Program-made: the position numbers and the translations under genes
Part shown: positions 1 to 8,257 of the stretch, one piece after another
Numbering within the stretch: position 1 is the stretch's first letter
Layout of the letters: each line of letters begins with the position of its first letter
Assembly (NCBI GenBank): GCA_041389725.1
Contig: JAWKRG010000007.1
Span: 1-64,000, forward strand
DNA: 64,000 nt
From: Polyangiaceae bacterium
Lineage (GTDB): Bacteria; Myxococcota_A; Polyangia; Polyangiales; Polyangiaceae
Reading direction: 5' to 3'
The notes under the pieces: model-generated
The model's database searches: none
Told to the model about the DNA's origin: nothing
Seen by the model: the letters and a program-made list of their open reading frames with translations, nothing else

Positions 1-2
1 TT

Positions 3-491
3 CACGAGAAGAACGGGCGCAAGTATCCCAGCCTGAAGTCGCTCTTGTTGCAGCAAGATCCCCAGGGCGTGCAGGCCGGCTTCCTGCGCAGCCACGAGAG
101 CTACGAGCAGCTGCGCAAGATGCAGCAGCAAAACCGCATCATTCCCGTGGTCGGCAATTTCGCGGGCGACAAGGCGCTGCCTGCCATCGCCAAGGAACTC
201 GCGCAGCGCTCGCTTTCCGTCGGCGCCTTCTACGTGTCGAACGTCGAGCAGTATCTGCTCGAGCCGCCCACCTTCAAGCAGTGGGTCGCCAACGTCAAAG
301 CGCTCCCCGCCGACGACGCTTCGTTCTTCATCCGTTGCTACCTGGACCAGGGCAAGCGCCATCCCGCGCAGATGGAAGGCCACCGCACCGCGACGGTGCT
401 CGGCGGCTTCGACCAGTTCAAGCAGCGCGCCGACAAGCGCGGCTACGGCAGCTTCTACCAAATCGCCACCGACGGCATCCTCACCGACTGA
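3..491 (+). CDS. Conserved hypothetical protein, C-terminal part (cut by window start)
   Basis: The frame is open from base 3 to the TGA at 489-491, so only about 162 C-terminal residues are visible and the true start lies outside the window. The protein is soluble-looking, with no membrane segment. It contains phrases such as VVGNFAGDKAL, FYVSNVEQYL and ANVKALP, which resemble a conserved family of unknown function seen in Leptospira and myxobacteria (LIC_10091-like); I recognise this from memory only. No catalytic residues can be named. The gene is followed 13 bp later by a structured dispersed repeat. Confidence 0.7.
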   Translation, partial: HEKNGRKYPSLKSLLLQQDPQGVQAGFLRSHESYEQLRKMQQQNRIIPVVGNFAGDKALPAIAKELAQRSLSVGAFYVSNVEQYLLEPPTFKQWVANVKALPADDASFFIRCYLDQGKRHPAQMEGHRTATVLGGFDQFKQRADKRGYGSFYQIATDGILTD

Positions 492-504
492 GAGCCGCCG
501 TCTT

Positions 505-647
505 CCCTTCCGCACTTCCGTTCTTCCTGTGCCCTCTCGCTTGAGCAAGAAGAGGAAGATTCACAGGAAGGTCGGAAGACCGGAAGGGGTGGGAATTGAT
601 CCCTTCCTCTCTGCTTCCGCACTTCCGTTCTTCCTGTGCCCTCTCGC
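505..647. repeat. GGAAG/CTTCC-phased dispersed repeat, copy 1
   Basis: Two direct 35-bp copies (506-540 and 613-647, 107 bp apart, differing only at the first base) carry CTTCCG-NN-CTTCCG-NN-CTTCCTGTG. Between them, 562-587 is an inverted arm, CACAGGAAG-NN-CGGAAG-NN-CGGAAGGG. The central arm can pair with either flank; the mismatches fall in the two-base spacers. A second copy with the same layout lies at 44811-44963. It sits between a gene end and the convergent end of the usp gene. Confidence 0.85.
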
Positions 648-650
648 GGA

Positions 651-1136
651 TCAGCTGGGGGTGTCGTGGGTGTCGTGCTGCTCGCGCACGACTAGCACCG
701 TGGTCGTGGAGCGTCGGAGCAGCTCCTCGGCCACCGAACCGAGAACCGCGCGGGATAGCTTGCTACGGTTGCGATTGCCGACGACGATCAGTGCAGCGCC
801 GCGCGTCGCGGCCAGATCGGCCAGCGTTTTCGCAGATCGACCGATGACCACCTCGGTGTGCGTGGGCGGCGCGGCACCGTGGTCGCGCTCCCAAGCCGAC
901 ACTAGGGTCGCCACTCGTGCTGCGAGGCTCTCATTCTCTCCGCTCAGGTCGACCAGGTGCTCGTGAGCACCGTACTCGAGGCGCTGAAACGGGTCGTAGC
1001 CCCCCAGCACGTGAACGACGTGCACGTCCGCATCGCGTCCCTTCGCCAGCTCCAGAGCCTGGGCCAGGGCTCGCTCGCTTGCAGAGCTGTCGTCCAAACC
1101 CACGAGAATGACTTGGCGGTTCGCAGCTTCAGCCAT
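651..1136 (-). CDS. Universal stress protein (UspA family)
   Basis: This is a single-domain Usp of 161 residues, the usual size for the family. It starts with the hydrophobic first strand VILVGLDDSSASERAL. It ends with the nucleotide-loop region GNRNRSKLSRAVLGSVAEEL followed by the last strand TTTVLVVRE. The GxxGx9GS pattern of ATP-binding Usps is only partly kept, with Asn-Arg in place of Arg-Gly after the first Gly. ATG at 1136 is preferred over the upstream in-frame start because GGAGGAG lies a few bases before it. It overlaps the end of ftsH by 8 bp, so the two are probably co-transcribed. Usps respond to stress and starvation; no specific ligand can be inferred. Confidence 0.9.
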   Translation of the reverse strand: MAEAANRQVILVGLDDSSASERALAQALELAKGRDADVHVVHVLGGYDPFQRLEYGAHEHLVDLSGENESLAARVATLVSAWERDHGAAPPTHTEVVIGRSAKTLADLAATRGAALIVVGNRNRSKLSRAVLGSVAEELLRRSTTTVLVVREQHDTHDTPS

Positions 1137-3051
1137 GGGCTCCTCCCGATTGTACGAGAGCAGGACGCTCCCGGGCAGCCTGCACGGAAGGCCCAAGAAT
1201 CTCCAAAAGCCGGTCCTTCTCCAGGGTCTCGTGGGTCACGAGGGCGTCCACCAGACGCTCCAGCACGTCGCGGTGTTGGCGCACGACACGCTTGGCGCCC
1301 TCCACTGCCCTCGCCAAGAACTCGCGCGTCTCTTGTTCGATCAGGTGCACGGTGGCGTCGCTGGTTCCCCCCTCCGTCGCCAGCACTTGGCCCAGGAAGG
1401 GATGTTCGGTCTTGTGCTCGTGATAGACGGGGCCGATGCGCTCGCTCATGCCGAAGTGCGCGACCATCTTGAACGCCATCTCCGTGGCCTTCTGCAGATC
1501 GTTGGCGGCGCCGCTGGAAATCCCGCCGAGCGCTTCGCTCTCTGCCGCGTAGCCGCCCATCAGCACGCGTAGGCGGCTCTCCAGCTCTTCTTGAGTCATG
1601 ATGTGACGCTCACCCGCTGGAGTCTGCTGCGTCACCCCCAACGCCATGCCGCGGGGAATGATGCTGACGCGCTGCAGGGGCTCGGCGTGGGGAGAAAAGT
1701 GCGCCACGACGGCGTGTCCGGCTTCGTGGACGGCGACGCGATGCTTTTCCTCGGCGTCGAGGGTGGTCTCACGCGGATCACCGAGCACCACCTTGTCGAA
1801 GGCACCGCGGAAGTCCGCGCCGTCGATGGTTTCGGCCCCACGTCGAGTCGCGTTCAAGGCAGCTTCGTTCACTAGGTTGGCCAGATCCGCACCGGAAAAT
1901 CCCGGCGTCATCTTCGCGAGTTCGCCCAACTCTGCGTCCTTGCCCAAGGGCTTGTCACGCGTGTGCACGCGCAAGATGGCTTCCCGTGCAGCCAGCTCCG
2001 GGCGATCGATGATCACCCGACGGTCGAAGCGCCCGGGCCGAAGCAGCGCCGAGTCCAGCACGTCCGGCCGGTTCGTCGCCGCCAACACGATGGTCAGATC
2101 GTTGCGGGAGAAGCCATCCATCTCGCTCAAGAGCTGATTGAGAGTCTGCTCGCGCTCGTCGTGTCCACCACCGAGGCCCGCACCGCGCGCGCGACCCACG
2201 GCGTCGATCTCGTCGATGAACACGATGGCGGGCGCCACCTTCTTCGCCTCTTCGAACAGCTCCCGCACTCGCGACGCACCCACGCCCACGAACAACTCGA
2301 TGAACTCCGATCCGTTGATCGAGAAGAAGGGCACGCCAGCCTCTCCCGCGACGGCACGCGCCAGCAGGGTCTTGCCCGTACCCGGCGGACCGACCAGGAG
2401 TACGCCGCGCGGCACCTTGCCCCCCAAGCGTCGAAAGCGCTCGGGCTCCTTGAGGAAGTCCACGATCTCTCTCAGGTCCTGCTTGGCTGGCCCGAGCCCC
2501 GCCACATTCTCGAAGGTGACTTTGACCTGACCTTCCTGCTCGAAGCGTCGGGTGCGCCCCTTCAACATGCCGCCGAAGGGGTTCGCGCCACCCATCATCT
2601 TTTGGGCACGACGCGACAGCCACACCCAGACCCCGATGATCAGCACCCAGGGCAAGATGCTGAGCACCAGCTGCAACGCGAGGGGTTGCTCTTCACTGCG
2701 CACGTCCACTTTCACGCCCTTTTCGCGGAGCAGTGGCAACAGCTGCTGATCTTCCAGCAGCGGCAGCGTGGTCTGGAACTTCTTGACCGTCACGTCATCG
2801 ACGGACTGCTCGCTCTTCAGTACGCCGGTGACGCGCGTGCCTTGCAGGGTCACGCTCTCCAGCTGATCTTGCTCGACGAAGCGATAGAACGCCGAGTACG
2901 ACACCACGGGTTGCGTCTCGGTACGCGCGCTGAAGTACTGCCATGCAGTGAAGGACGCCAACAGCAGCGCCAAGGTGAGCCAGCCCCGCCAGGAGGGCGG
3001 CGGGGGCGACTCGCTGCTATCGCCCTTCGGACGGGGCGCGGCTTGGGCCAT
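1129..3051 (-). CDS. ftsH: ATP-dependent zinc metalloprotease FtsH
   Basis: The 640-residue length is normal for FtsH, a membrane-bound hexameric AAA+ protease that degrades membrane and regulatory proteins. Visible features in order are a first membrane segment near residues 24-40, a periplasmic domain, a second membrane segment near 128-146, Walker A GPPGTGKT at 221-228, Walker B VFIDEID near 277-283, the second region of homology LLRPGRFDR near 336-344, and the zinc site HEAGH at 442-446 with the third ligand Asp in GAANDLQ near 518. All catalytic residues are present. A universal stress protein follows with an 8-bp overlap. The Pro/Ser-rich N-terminus ahead of the first membrane segment is longer than in E. 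coli. Confidence 0.97.
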   Translation of the reverse strand: MAQAAPRPKGDSSESPPPPSWRGWLTLALLLASFTAWQYFSARTETQPVVSYSAFYRFVEQDQLESVTLQGTRVTGVLKSEQSVDDVTVKKFQTTLPLLEDQQLLPLLREKGVKVDVRSEEQPLALQLVLSILPWVLIIGVWVWLSRRAQKMMGGANPFGGMLKGRTRRFEQEGQVKVTFENVAGLGPAKQDLREIVDFLKEPERFRRLGGKVPRGVLLVGPPGTGKTLLARAVAGEAGVPFFSINGSEFIELFVGVGASRVRELFEEAKKVAPAIVFIDEIDAVGRARGAGLGGGHDEREQTLNQLLSEMDGFSRNDLTIVLAATNRPDVLDSALLRPGRFDRRVIIDRPELAAREAILRVHTRDKPLGKDAELGELAKMTPGFSGADLANLVNEAALNATRRGAETIDGADFRGAFDKVVLGDPRETTLDAEEKHRVAVHEAGHAVVAHFSPHAEPLQRVSIIPRGMALGVTQQTPAGERHIMTQEELESRLRVLMGGYAAESEALGGISSGAANDLQKATEMAFKMVAHFGMSERIGPVYHEHKTEHPFLGQVLATEGGTSDATVHLIEQETREFLARAVEGAKRVVRQHRDVLERLVDALVTHETLEKDRLLEILGPSVQAARERPALVQSGGAHG

Positions 3052-3165
3052 GACGAAGGGAACTTAGTTACGTGACGCAGCGTTGTCGACGGGGCGCAAA
3101 TCTAGCGCGGCTTATGCGGAAGTAACGGCGCCCAGGGCTCGGCTCGACGCGCAGAGCGGGACGCG

Positions 3166-3213
3166 TCGTGCCCGCCATCGAGTGTCGAGACCCAACCAAC
3201 CCCCAAGCGTCGG
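3166..3213 (-). repeat. TTGGGTCTCG 3'-linked repeat, copy d
   Basis: On the minus strand, directly after the stop codon of the 3214-3729 lipoprotein gene, the sequence reads GGTTGGTTGGGTCTCGACAC and runs on into GGCGGGCACGACGCG. The TTGGGTCTCG core matches four other loci in the window (near 8097, 30885, 38996 and 45824), each just after a stop codon and in the same sense as the gene. Confidence 0.6.
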
Positions 3214-3729
3214 CTAGTCAGTCCCAGCATCTGCGGGGCTGCCACCACTGGACGCGCCACCGCTGGACGCGCCGCCACTGGACGCGCCACCACTCGAGCT
3301 CCCGCCCGAACCACCGCTGCCACCTGCGCCAGCACCGCCGCCACCGGTCCCACCCGCCGCGTCCGCGCCCGCGTCCATACCCGCGGCGCCGCCGCTGCTC
3401 GCACCGCCGCTGCTCGTGCCACCACTGCTCGTGCCGCCGCTGCTGCTCCCGCCGGTGCCGTAGTAGCCGCCGCCGCCGCACTGCGTGTAGCCGTCGGGAC
3501 AGACCTTGCCACCGCTGCACACGCCGGGAACGGTGTCGCCTTGATCATTGCAGCACACCACGCCCGGACAGCCATTGCGGCCTGCCACGTTGCCGAAACC
3601 ACCGCCATTGATGCTGCCACCGCTGCCCGGCGCACCCGCCGAACCATCGCTGATCTCGCCCGCACCACACGCCAGAGCAAACAGGCCGATGACGAAGGGC
3701 GTGCGTCCGAGAAGGCTTTCCAACCGCAT
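3214..3729 (-). CDS. Gly/Ser-rich putative lipoprotein
   Basis: The 171-residue protein starts MRLESLLGR and has a hydrophobic stretch ending in LACGAG, a plausible lipobox with Cys 21. A small central Cys-rich part (CPGVVCCNDQGDTVPG to CPDGYTQCGGGG) is flanked by low-complexity Gly-Ser-Ala repeats, first TSSGG/ASSGG and then GGSGG. Such linkers are common in secreted myxobacterial lipoproteins. No enzymatic domain is recognisable. It is divergent from the large FG-GAP lipoprotein at 3853 with a 123-bp shared upstream region. Confidence 0.75.
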   Translation of the reverse strand: MRLESLLGRTPFVIGLFALACGAGEISDGSAGAPGSGGSINGGGFGNVAGRNGCPGVVCCNDQGDTVPGVCSGGKVCPDGYTQCGGGGYYGTGGSSSGGTSSGGTSSGGASSGGAAGMDAGADAAGGTGGGGAGAGGSGGSGGSSSGGASSGGASSGGASSGGSPADAGTD

Positions 3730-3852
3730 CGCGCGGAGCTTAACGCGAATCGGCGGCTGGGGCGACGTGTCGTGAACTCTCCTACCCGATTGCTCGGCCT
3801 CCTACCTGGCAAGACAGGTGACGGCTTCGGATCGAGCCGATACCATGCAGCA

Positions 3853-6800
3853 ATGGCAATCTCTCGCGTGTGGCCTCTAGCCATCGGTCTTCCCTTGCTC
3901 TGCTTCACTGCCTGCGGCGGCGATCCCGAAGTCACGACCGGATCCGGCGGCGCGGCCGGGAGCGCGGGTGCCGCGGGCAATGCGACCGGAGGCACCGGTG
4001 CGATCATCGACGTGGACGGCGGCGCGGGCGCGTCGGGCAGTGGCGGAGGCGACGCCGACGCATGTTCCACGCAGAACTGCCCCAAGGAACAGCATTGCGA
4101 GATCGTGAGCGGTGCCGCGAGCTGCGTGCCGAATGAGTGCTCGGACTTGAACTGCGGACCGACCGAAGAGTGCGTGACCACCGCCAACGGCGCCTACTGC
4201 GGCGACATATCGTGCAAGGACGACGTCGAGTGTCCCGAGGGCCGCTACTGCGACGGCACCATCTGCGTCGACGACAAGTGCGCGCCCGGGGCGCGGCAAT
4301 GCTCGGGGCAGGACTTGTTGGAGTGCGAGCAGAACGGCAGCGGCTTCACCAAGAAGTTCAGCTGCCAGAGCGGTTCGCCCTACTACCAGAGCGTCTGCGC
4401 CGACGACGGCAAGGGCGCGGCGGACTGCCCTTGCGAAGACGATTGGGACTGCCCCGCCAACACCGAGTGCGAAGCCGGCGTGTGTCAGGGCACGGGCGTC
4501 GCGCCAACTTGCTCCTTGCCCCCTGAAGACTTCACCAACGTGCTACCCAGCAACGAGATCACCTGGGGTGGCACCTTCGCCAATCCCACCGCGCCGGGCA
4601 GTCCCTTCAGCTCCTCCGTGCAAGTCGTGATGGTGCCGCTGGTGGCGAACCTGGACGACGACAACGGTGACGGCAAGATCGACGAGCGCGACTTCCCGGA
4701 GCTGTTGTTCACCACTTTCTGCAACTCGGACTTCACCACCAACGGCGTGCTACGCGCCGTGCACGGCGGCGGGCCCAACAAGGGCAAAGACTTCTTCGCC
4801 AGCTGCGGCACCACGCGCTGGGTGGAGGGCGATGCGCTTCCGGCGACCTGCGCCTGCGGCACCGCAGATCTGGACTCCACGGCCAGCTTGGCCGTCGGCG
4901 ATCTGGACGACGACGGCACGCCGGAAATCGTCGCCGTCACCGAGGGCAGCAACAGCACGAACGGTGCGATCCGCATCTACTCCAACGTGGGCGAGATCAT
5001 CGCCACCAGCGCCGTCATCGGTCTCAACGGCGCCAACCCGGCGCCGACCCTCGCCAATCTCGACAACGCCGGGCTCGCGGAAATCGTCGTCGGCCGCATC
5101 GTCTTCACCCTGGAGAAGGACACGACCAGCGGCAAGCTGAAGTTCCTGGACACCTTCGAGGGCACGGGCCAAACCGGCGCCAACGGTCAGGGTCCGGTCT
5201 CTTGCGTGGCCAACCTGGTCGGTGACTCCAAGCAAGAGATCGCCGCGGGCACCACCCTCTACCGCATGCCGATCCCCGGCGGCACCATCAAGAAGCGCGC
5301 GGACTGCGTCGGCGGTGAGACTGGCGAAACCAAGACCTTCTGCGATGGACAGCTGGTCACCGTCTGGGACGGCCAGGCGGTCAACGGCGCCACGAAGCTC
5401 CCCAACGCCAATCGCCAAGGCTTCTGCGCGGTGGCCGACGTGCTCGGCACGGATCAGACGAAGGCCCCCGGCCCGAACAACCCCTTGGACGGCAAGGCCG
5501 AGGTCGTCAGCATCTCGAACGGCCGGCTCTACGTGCTCAACGGTCAGACCGGCGAACTGCGCATCGACCGCAACATCGGCCAGGGCAGTTTGGGCGGCGC
5601 GCCGAACGTCGACGACTTCGACGGTGATGGCTTCCCGGAAATCGGCAGTGCCTTCTCGGCCGCCTACGTGATGATGGACCTGCAGGACACGGCGACCGAG
5701 TGCCCCACCTGGACCGCCGTCACCGACAGCAACACCAACAAGCCGCGCACGCCGCCCGCGGCCAGCTGCCAGAAGGACAGCGACTGCGGCGACACGGCCA
5801 AGTTCGCCTGTAACGAGGCCACCAGCGCCTGCGTCTGCCTGCACAACGGTTGGCTGCGCAAGACCGAAGACGACTCCAGCCGCGTCACCGGCAGCAGCGT
5901 GTTCGACTTCAACGGCGACGGCGCCGCAGAGGTCATCTACAACGACGAGTGCAACTTCCGCGTGTACGACGGCCTCAACGGCAGCGTCTACTTCCAGCAG
6001 CCTTCCGAGAGCCGCACGCGCATCGAGTACCCGGTGGTCGCGGACGTGGACAACGATGGCAACGCCGAGATCGTCTTCGCCACCACCACCGAGAGCGGTT
6101 TCTGCTCCGAGAACAAGGACAGCCAGTACAATGCCGGCATCGAAGTGTGGGGCGACAAGAGCGATCTCTGGGTGTCCGCGCGCCGCATGTGGAACCAGCA
6201 CGCCTATCACGTGACCAACATCACCGAGAGCGGGCGCATTCCCCAGTTCGAGCCCGAGAGTTGGCTGCCCTACAACGGGCGGCTCTACAACACCTATCGC
6301 AGCAATCCGCGCTCCTTCGGCGTCGCTCCGGATCTGACGGTGCAGGCCATTCAGGTGTCGAGCCCCGATGCCACCTGCGGACAGCTCTCGAACAAGCTGA
6401 ACATCACGGTGCAGATCGCGAACATCGGCGATCTGCGAGTGGGCCCGGGCATCGTGGTCAGCTTCCACGGCACCTGGAACACGCCGCCGCTGAGCGAACC
6501 CCTGAACGACGCGACCAACGCGCCCCTGACGCTGACCCTATCCAACAGCCTCGAGCCTGGTGACGTGATTCTGCTCACCGCTTCCTACGACGCGAGCAAC
6601 AACTCGCCGGGCGTCTTGCCGGACAAGGTGCGCGTCGTGGTGGACGACGGCGACCAGGCGCGCGAGTGCATCGAGAGCAACAACGAACTCGAGCAGGTCG
6701 TGCAAGCCCAAGGGCCCGAAGCGGATCTGCGCGTGGACATCGGCAAGCCCACAGGCTGCCCGCCGTCCTTGGTGCCGCAGGTTCCGACCACGGTTTTCAA

Positions 6801-7074
6801 CGACGGCTCTGCGCCCGCCAGCAACGTGCTCGTGCGCTACTACGCCGGGGATCCCAACGCCGGTGGCCAGCCCATCCACGACGAAATCATCCCGGGCCCG
6901 ATTGCCGCCGGGGGTAACGTCAGCGTGACGCCCACCATGACCAGCTTTCCGTCGGGGCTATCCGTCTTGATCTACGCCGTCGTCGATCCCAACGACGCCA
7001 TCCCCGAGTGCAACGACGGCAACAACAAGGACGCCGCCGACGGCAAGATCACCTGCGGCGTCGTGCCGCAGTAG
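3853..7074 (+). CDS. Large secreted FG-GAP/CARDB lipoprotein
   Basis: The 1073-residue protein starts MAISRVWPL with a signal peptide and lipobox FTACGG. After a Gly/Ala-rich linker come EGF-like or Cys-knot segments (NCPKEQHCEIV, NCGPTEECV, ECPEGRYCDG). A long region carries FG-GAP/VCBS-type Asp-rich motifs such as DDDNGDGKIDERDFPE, GDLDDDGTPEIV, DDFDGDGFPEIG and DVDNDGNAEIV, which usually form a Ca-binding beta-propeller. The C-terminus holds two CARDB-like adhesion domains ending NDGNNKDAADGKITC. The open frame extends upstream to 3541, but ATG 3853 is chosen because it places the signal peptide correctly. It is probably a surface adhesion or binding protein; the ligand is unknown. Confidence 0.9.
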   Translation: MAISRVWPLAIGLPLLCFTACGGDPEVTTGSGGAAGSAGAAGNATGGTGAIIDVDGGAGASGSGGGDADACSTQNCPKEQHCEIVSGAASCVPNECSDLNCGPTEECVTTANGAYCGDISCKDDVECPEGRYCDGTICVDDKCAPGARQCSGQDLLECEQNGSGFTKKFSCQSGSPYYQSVCADDGKGAADCPCEDDWDCPANTECEAGVCQGTGVAPTCSLPPEDFTNVLPSNEITWGGTFANPTAPGSPFSSSVQVVMVPLVANLDDDNGDGKIDERDFPELLFTTFCNSDFTTNGVLRAVHGGGPNKGKDFFASCGTTRWVEGDALPATCACGTADLDSTASLAVGDLDDDGTPEIVAVTEGSNSTNGAIRIYSNVGEIIATSAVIGLNGANPAPTLANLDNAGLAEIVVGRIVFTLEKDTTSGKLKFLDTFEGTGQTGANGQGPVSCVANLVGDSKQEIAAGTTLYRMPIPGGTIKKRADCVGGETGETKTFCDGQLVTVWDGQAVNGATKLPNANRQGFCAVADVLGTDQTKAPGPNNPLDGKAEVVSISNGRLYVLNGQTGELRIDRNIGQGSLGGAPNVDDFDGDGFPEIGSAFSAAYVMMDLQDTATECPTWTAVTDSNTNKPRTPPAASCQKDSDCGDTAKFACNEATSACVCLHNGWLRKTEDDSSRVTGSSVFDFNGDGAAEVIYNDECNFRVYDGLNGSVYFQQPSESRTRIEYPVVADVDNDGNAEIVFATTTESGFCSENKDSQYNAGIEVWGDKSDLWVSARRMWNQHAYHVTNITESGRIPQFEPESWLPYNGRLYNTYRSNPRSFGVAPDLTVQAIQVSSPDATCGQLSNKLNITVQIANIGDLRVGPGIVVSFHGTWNTPPLSEPLNDATNAPLTLTLSNSLEPGDVILLTASYDASNNSPGVLPDKVRVVVDDGDQARECIESNNELEQVVQAQGPEADLRVDIGKPTGCPPSLVPQVPTTVFNDGSAPASNVLVRYYAGDPNAGGQPIHDEIIPGPIAAGGNVSVTPTMTSFPSGLSVLIYAVVDPNDAIPECNDGNNKDAADGKITCGVVPQ

Positions 7075-7147
7075 TCGCGGCGTCGTTCCGCAGTAGTGGC
7101 AGCTCGTCAGCGTGGCGGACGGCATTGCATCGACGCGTGCTGGCGTC

Positions 7148-7492
7148 TCAGCGTTCGCGTTCGCGGCGCTCCGCTGCGGGCGAAGCGTCGACGACCCACT
7201 CCAACTCCGGCACGGGTTCGTCGAACTCGATGGCCATGCGATGCGGCCACAGGCCGTGCGGGTCGTCTTGATTCTCTTCCACGCGCACCACGCGACCGGT
7301 CACGCGCTTGGGCACGTCTTGATCCGGCAGCTTGATGGCGACGGTGATCGGCGCGCCCTCGTCCAGCGTGCTGGCGGTGAGCATCAAGGCTCCGGTGCTG
7401 CTCGCGTCGTGGGTAATGGCAATCCCCTCCCGCAGATCGTCCACCTTCACGGGCAGCCACACCTCGAAGCGCGAGTTGGTCCGACGAGTCAT
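7148..7492 (-). CDS. PilZ domain protein (c-di-GMP receptor candidate)
   Basis: The 114-residue protein begins MTRRTNSRFEVWLPV. Both parts of the c-di-GMP signature are present: RxxxR at residues 4-8 and DxSxxG as DASSTG. The remainder is the expected beta-barrel (VAIKLP, VTGRVVRVEE, MAIEFDEP). A single-domain PilZ acts as an adaptor that binds a partner when loaded with c-di-GMP. The start at 7492 is chosen over the longer frame because it puts RxxxR near the N-terminus. It is divergent from a second PilZ gene at 7725, with a perfect palindrome between them. Confidence 0.88.
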   Translation of the reverse strand: MTRRTNSRFEVWLPVKVDDLREGIAITHDASSTGALMLTASTLDEGAPITVAIKLPDQDVPKRVTGRVVRVEENQDDPHGLWPHRMAIEFDEPVPELEWVVDASPAAERRERER

Positions 7493-7603
7493 CTTCGCCC
7501 CAGCATAGCCAGCCCGCGCCCAAAAGTGGCGTGTAAGGACGGCACTTACACCGGCGTTGGACCAAGGTGACCCACGTCCGCCGTGACCTGAAGGTCTCGC
7601 CAA

Positions 7604-7622
7604 CTGTGAAAACTTTTCACAG
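7604..7622. promoter_or_regulatory. 19-bp perfect palindrome between divergent PilZ genes
   Basis: CTGTGAAAACTTTTCACAG has perfect 9-bp arms around one central base, about 112 bp upstream of the minus-strand PilZ start and 103 bp upstream of the plus-strand one. The position suggests an operator for a dimeric regulator acting on both genes. It has no T-run as expected of a terminator, and neither gene ends here. Confidence 0.6.
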
Positions 7623-7724
7623 CTCTAAGGCAACTAGGAATGCATAGGCCCCCGAATTCGTTGAAGGGGCCGGTCGGAACGAATCATGAATGCGCTGGTA
7701 CACAACATGAATGGGAGACTCGTC

Positions 7725-8096
7725 ATGACTGACAGCGATTCCGACTCGGGTGGAAAGCACCTCGAGCGTCGCGCTGACCGTCGCGCCCCGCTTCCCCAGC
7801 CTGTCATGGTCGATTGCGCGGCCCTTTCCCAACCCGCTCCCGCCCACGACGTGTCCCGCGGCGGGCTCAGTCTCAAGGCCGACCTGGGGGTGGACGTCGG
7901 CGCCGTCATCGAAGTCTATTTCGAGCTGCCCATCGGCTACGCCGTCGAGACCCGCGCCGAGGTCATCCGCCGTCAAGGTGGGATCACCGCCGTCAAATTC
8001 CTAGCGCTCACTCGCGAAGACGAGGTTGCGCTGCGTTCCTACTGTCGCATCAGCGGCCTGCACCGCATCCCGCAAGAAGAGCTGACGCCGACCTGA
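7725..8096 (+). CDS. PilZ domain protein (second, divergent)
   Basis: The frame holds three in-frame ATGs (7686, 7707, 7725). The last follows GGGAG at seven bases and gives 123 residues starting MTDSDSDSGG. RRADRR supplies the RxxxR motif and DVSRGG supplies DxSxxG. Later strands (AVIEVYFELPIGYAVETRAEV, ITAVKFLAL) complete a PilZ barrel, with a short C-terminal tail. Two PilZ proteins encoded back to back suggest a local c-di-GMP output pair. The region right after the stop codon is a 28-bp tandem repeat. Confidence 0.88.
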   Translation: MTDSDSDSGGKHLERRADRRAPLPQPVMVDCAALSQPAPAHDVSRGGLSLKADLGVDVGAVIEVYFELPIGYAVETRAEVIRRQGGITAVKFLALTREDEVALRSYCRISGLHRIPQEELTPT

Positions 8097-8180
8097 TTGT
8101 TGCGTCTGGACCCTTGGCGGCCGGTTGTTGGGTCTCGACCCTCGGCGGCCGGTTGTTGGGTCTCGACCCTCGGCGGCGCG
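8097..8180 (+). repeat. 28-bp tandem repeat x3 carrying TTGGGTCTCG core (copy a)
   Basis: Three consecutive 28-bp units (8097-8124, 8125-8152, 8153-8180) read TTGTTG-GGTCTCGACCCTCGGCGGCCGG. The first has diverged at a few positions and the last two are nearly identical. They begin immediately after the PilZ stop codon. The core GGGTCTCGACCC is the element found after four other genes in this window. Confidence 0.85.
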
Positions 8181-8208
8181 GCACTCGCCTCCCGCACTGC
8201 AAGCCGAG

Positions 8209-8236
8209 CCCGCGCGGCGCGACTTGGCCGCGCGGG
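8209..8236. terminator. Strong GC hairpin between convergent genes
   Basis: CCCGCGCGGC (8209-8218) and GCCGCGCGGG (8227-8236) form a perfect 10-bp stem around an 8-base loop. It lies between the convergent ends of the PilZ gene (8096) and the small lipoprotein gene (8258). There is no T-run, which is normal in high-GC genomes, so a bidirectional terminator or RNA-stabilising role is inferred. Confidence 0.55.
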
Positions 8237-8257
8237 AGTCGGCTGTGCGCGCCCGGC

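Noticed and set aside
1963..3075. 370-aa plus-strand frame opposite ftsH
   Set aside because: Antisense to all the conserved FtsH motifs; His/Arg/Gln-rich composition typical of a shadow frame.
3102..4187. 361-aa minus-strand open frame
   Set aside because: It overlaps two better genes, is Ala/Arg/Val-rich and has no domain; it mirrors the Gly/Ser-rich coding of the real lipoproteins.
4750..6468. 572-aa minus-strand frame opposite the FG-GAP lipoprotein
   Set aside because: Val/Ala/Asp-rich shadow of the repeated Asp/Gly codons on the other strand.
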